NCBI GenBank assembly: GCA_948560485.1
Contig: CAOXUF010000194.1
Coordinates: forward strand, 1 to 5,018
Origin: an uncultured Eubacterium sp.
GTDB taxonomy: Bacteria; Bacillota_A; Clostridia; Lachnospirales; Lachnospiraceae
Direction: 5' to 3'
DNA length: 5,018 nucleotides
In this document: piece after piece, positions 4,860 through 5,018 of the stretch
Position numbering within the stretch: the stretch's first letter is position 1
Layout of the letters: each line of letters opens with the position of its first letter
The notes under the pieces: generated by a model
The model's database searches: none
What the model was told of the DNA's origin: nothing
The model's input: the letters and a program-made list of their open reading frames with translations, nothing else
Position numbers and translations under genes: made by a program

Positions 4860-5018
4860 ATGGCAAAAGTAGTAACCATGGGAGAAATTCTTCTTCGATT
4901 ATCTACAAAAGATTATAAGAAGTTTATGCAGGCAGATGAATTTGAAGCGTGTTTCGGAGGCAGTGAAGCAAATGTTGCAGTTTCTTTAGCGATGTTTGAA
5001 ATGGATTCGGCTTATGTG
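4860..5018 (+). CDS. kdgK: 2-keto-3-deoxygluconate kinase, PfkB family, 5' part only
   Basis: Phosphorylates KDG, the UxuA product, with ATP to give KDPG, the KdgA substrate. Only the first 53 codons are in the window, about one sixth of a normal 310-340 residue kinase. They show the PfkB/ribokinase N-terminus: the first beta strand VVTMGEILLRLS (4-15), then FGGSEANVAVSLA (32-44), whose double glycine and Asn38 belong to the sugar-binding site. The ATP-binding C-terminal motifs lie off the right edge. The start is the ATG one base after the kdgA stop. PfkB kinases with this N-terminus include other sugar kinases, but the position after uxuA-uxuB-kdgA makes KDG the expected substrate. Confidence 0.88.
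   Translation, partial: MAKVVTMGEILLRLSTKDYKKFMQADEFEACFGGSEANVAVSLAMFEMDSAYV

Noticed and set aside
1..5018. CRISPR array, tRNA/rRNA, insertion sequence, toxin-antitoxin or other novel system
   Set aside because: Known catabolic genes and one compact regulatory region fill the window. No long repeats, transposase motifs, clover-leaf sequence or unexplained coding stretch was seen.

Overview
The window is AT-rich, with strong GGAG/AAAGGAAG-type ribosome binding sites, many AGA/AGG arginine codons and tight gene packing. The encoded proteins read like those of Clostridia, most likely a gut Lachnospiraceae-type member of the Bacillota. This assignment is by eye from sequence style and was not tested by a search.

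The locus is a hexuronate (D-glucuronate) catabolic island with two divergent operons around a control region of about 240 bp (2015-2254). Leftward (minus strand) runs a LacI-family regulator (1013-2014), then uronate isomerase uxaC (985 to beyond the left edge, C-terminus missing). Rightward (plus strand) run mannonate dehydratase uxuA (2255-3325), an SDR-type fructuronate reductase/mannonate oxidoreductase uxuB (3341-4186), KDPG aldolase kdgA/eda (4226-4858) and the first 53 codons of 2-keto-3-deoxygluconate kinase kdgK (4860 to beyond the right edge).

Together these enzymes give the complete cytoplasmic glucuronate branch of the Ashwell pathway. UxaC makes D-fructuronate from D-glucuronate, UxuB reduces it to D-mannonate, UxuA dehydrates that to 2-keto-3-deoxygluconate (KDG), KdgK phosphorylates it to KDPG, and KdgA splits KDPG into pyruvate and glyceraldehyde-3-phosphate. 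No transporter, beta-glucuronidase or galacturonate-specific altronate enzyme lies in the window.

The control region is the most informative non-coding part. Each operon has a recognisable sigma-A-type promoter with 17-bp spacing. Just downstream of each -10 box lies a LacI-type operator: a perfect 14-bp palindrome TGTAAGCGCTTACA at the uxuA promoter and a 12/14 match at the regulator promoter. Their centres are 125 bp apart. The region also holds extra TGTAA half-sites in pairs 11 bp apart and a perfect 7+7 inverted repeat inside the uxuA promoter spacer. This fits an autoregulated LacI-type switch, possibly overlaid by CcpA-type catabolite control, because the perfect operator also fits the cre consensus.

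I see no mobile element, CRISPR array, RNA gene or convincing intrinsic terminator, and no sign of an undescribed system. The enzymes are standard; the points worth checking are in regulation and a few protein details.
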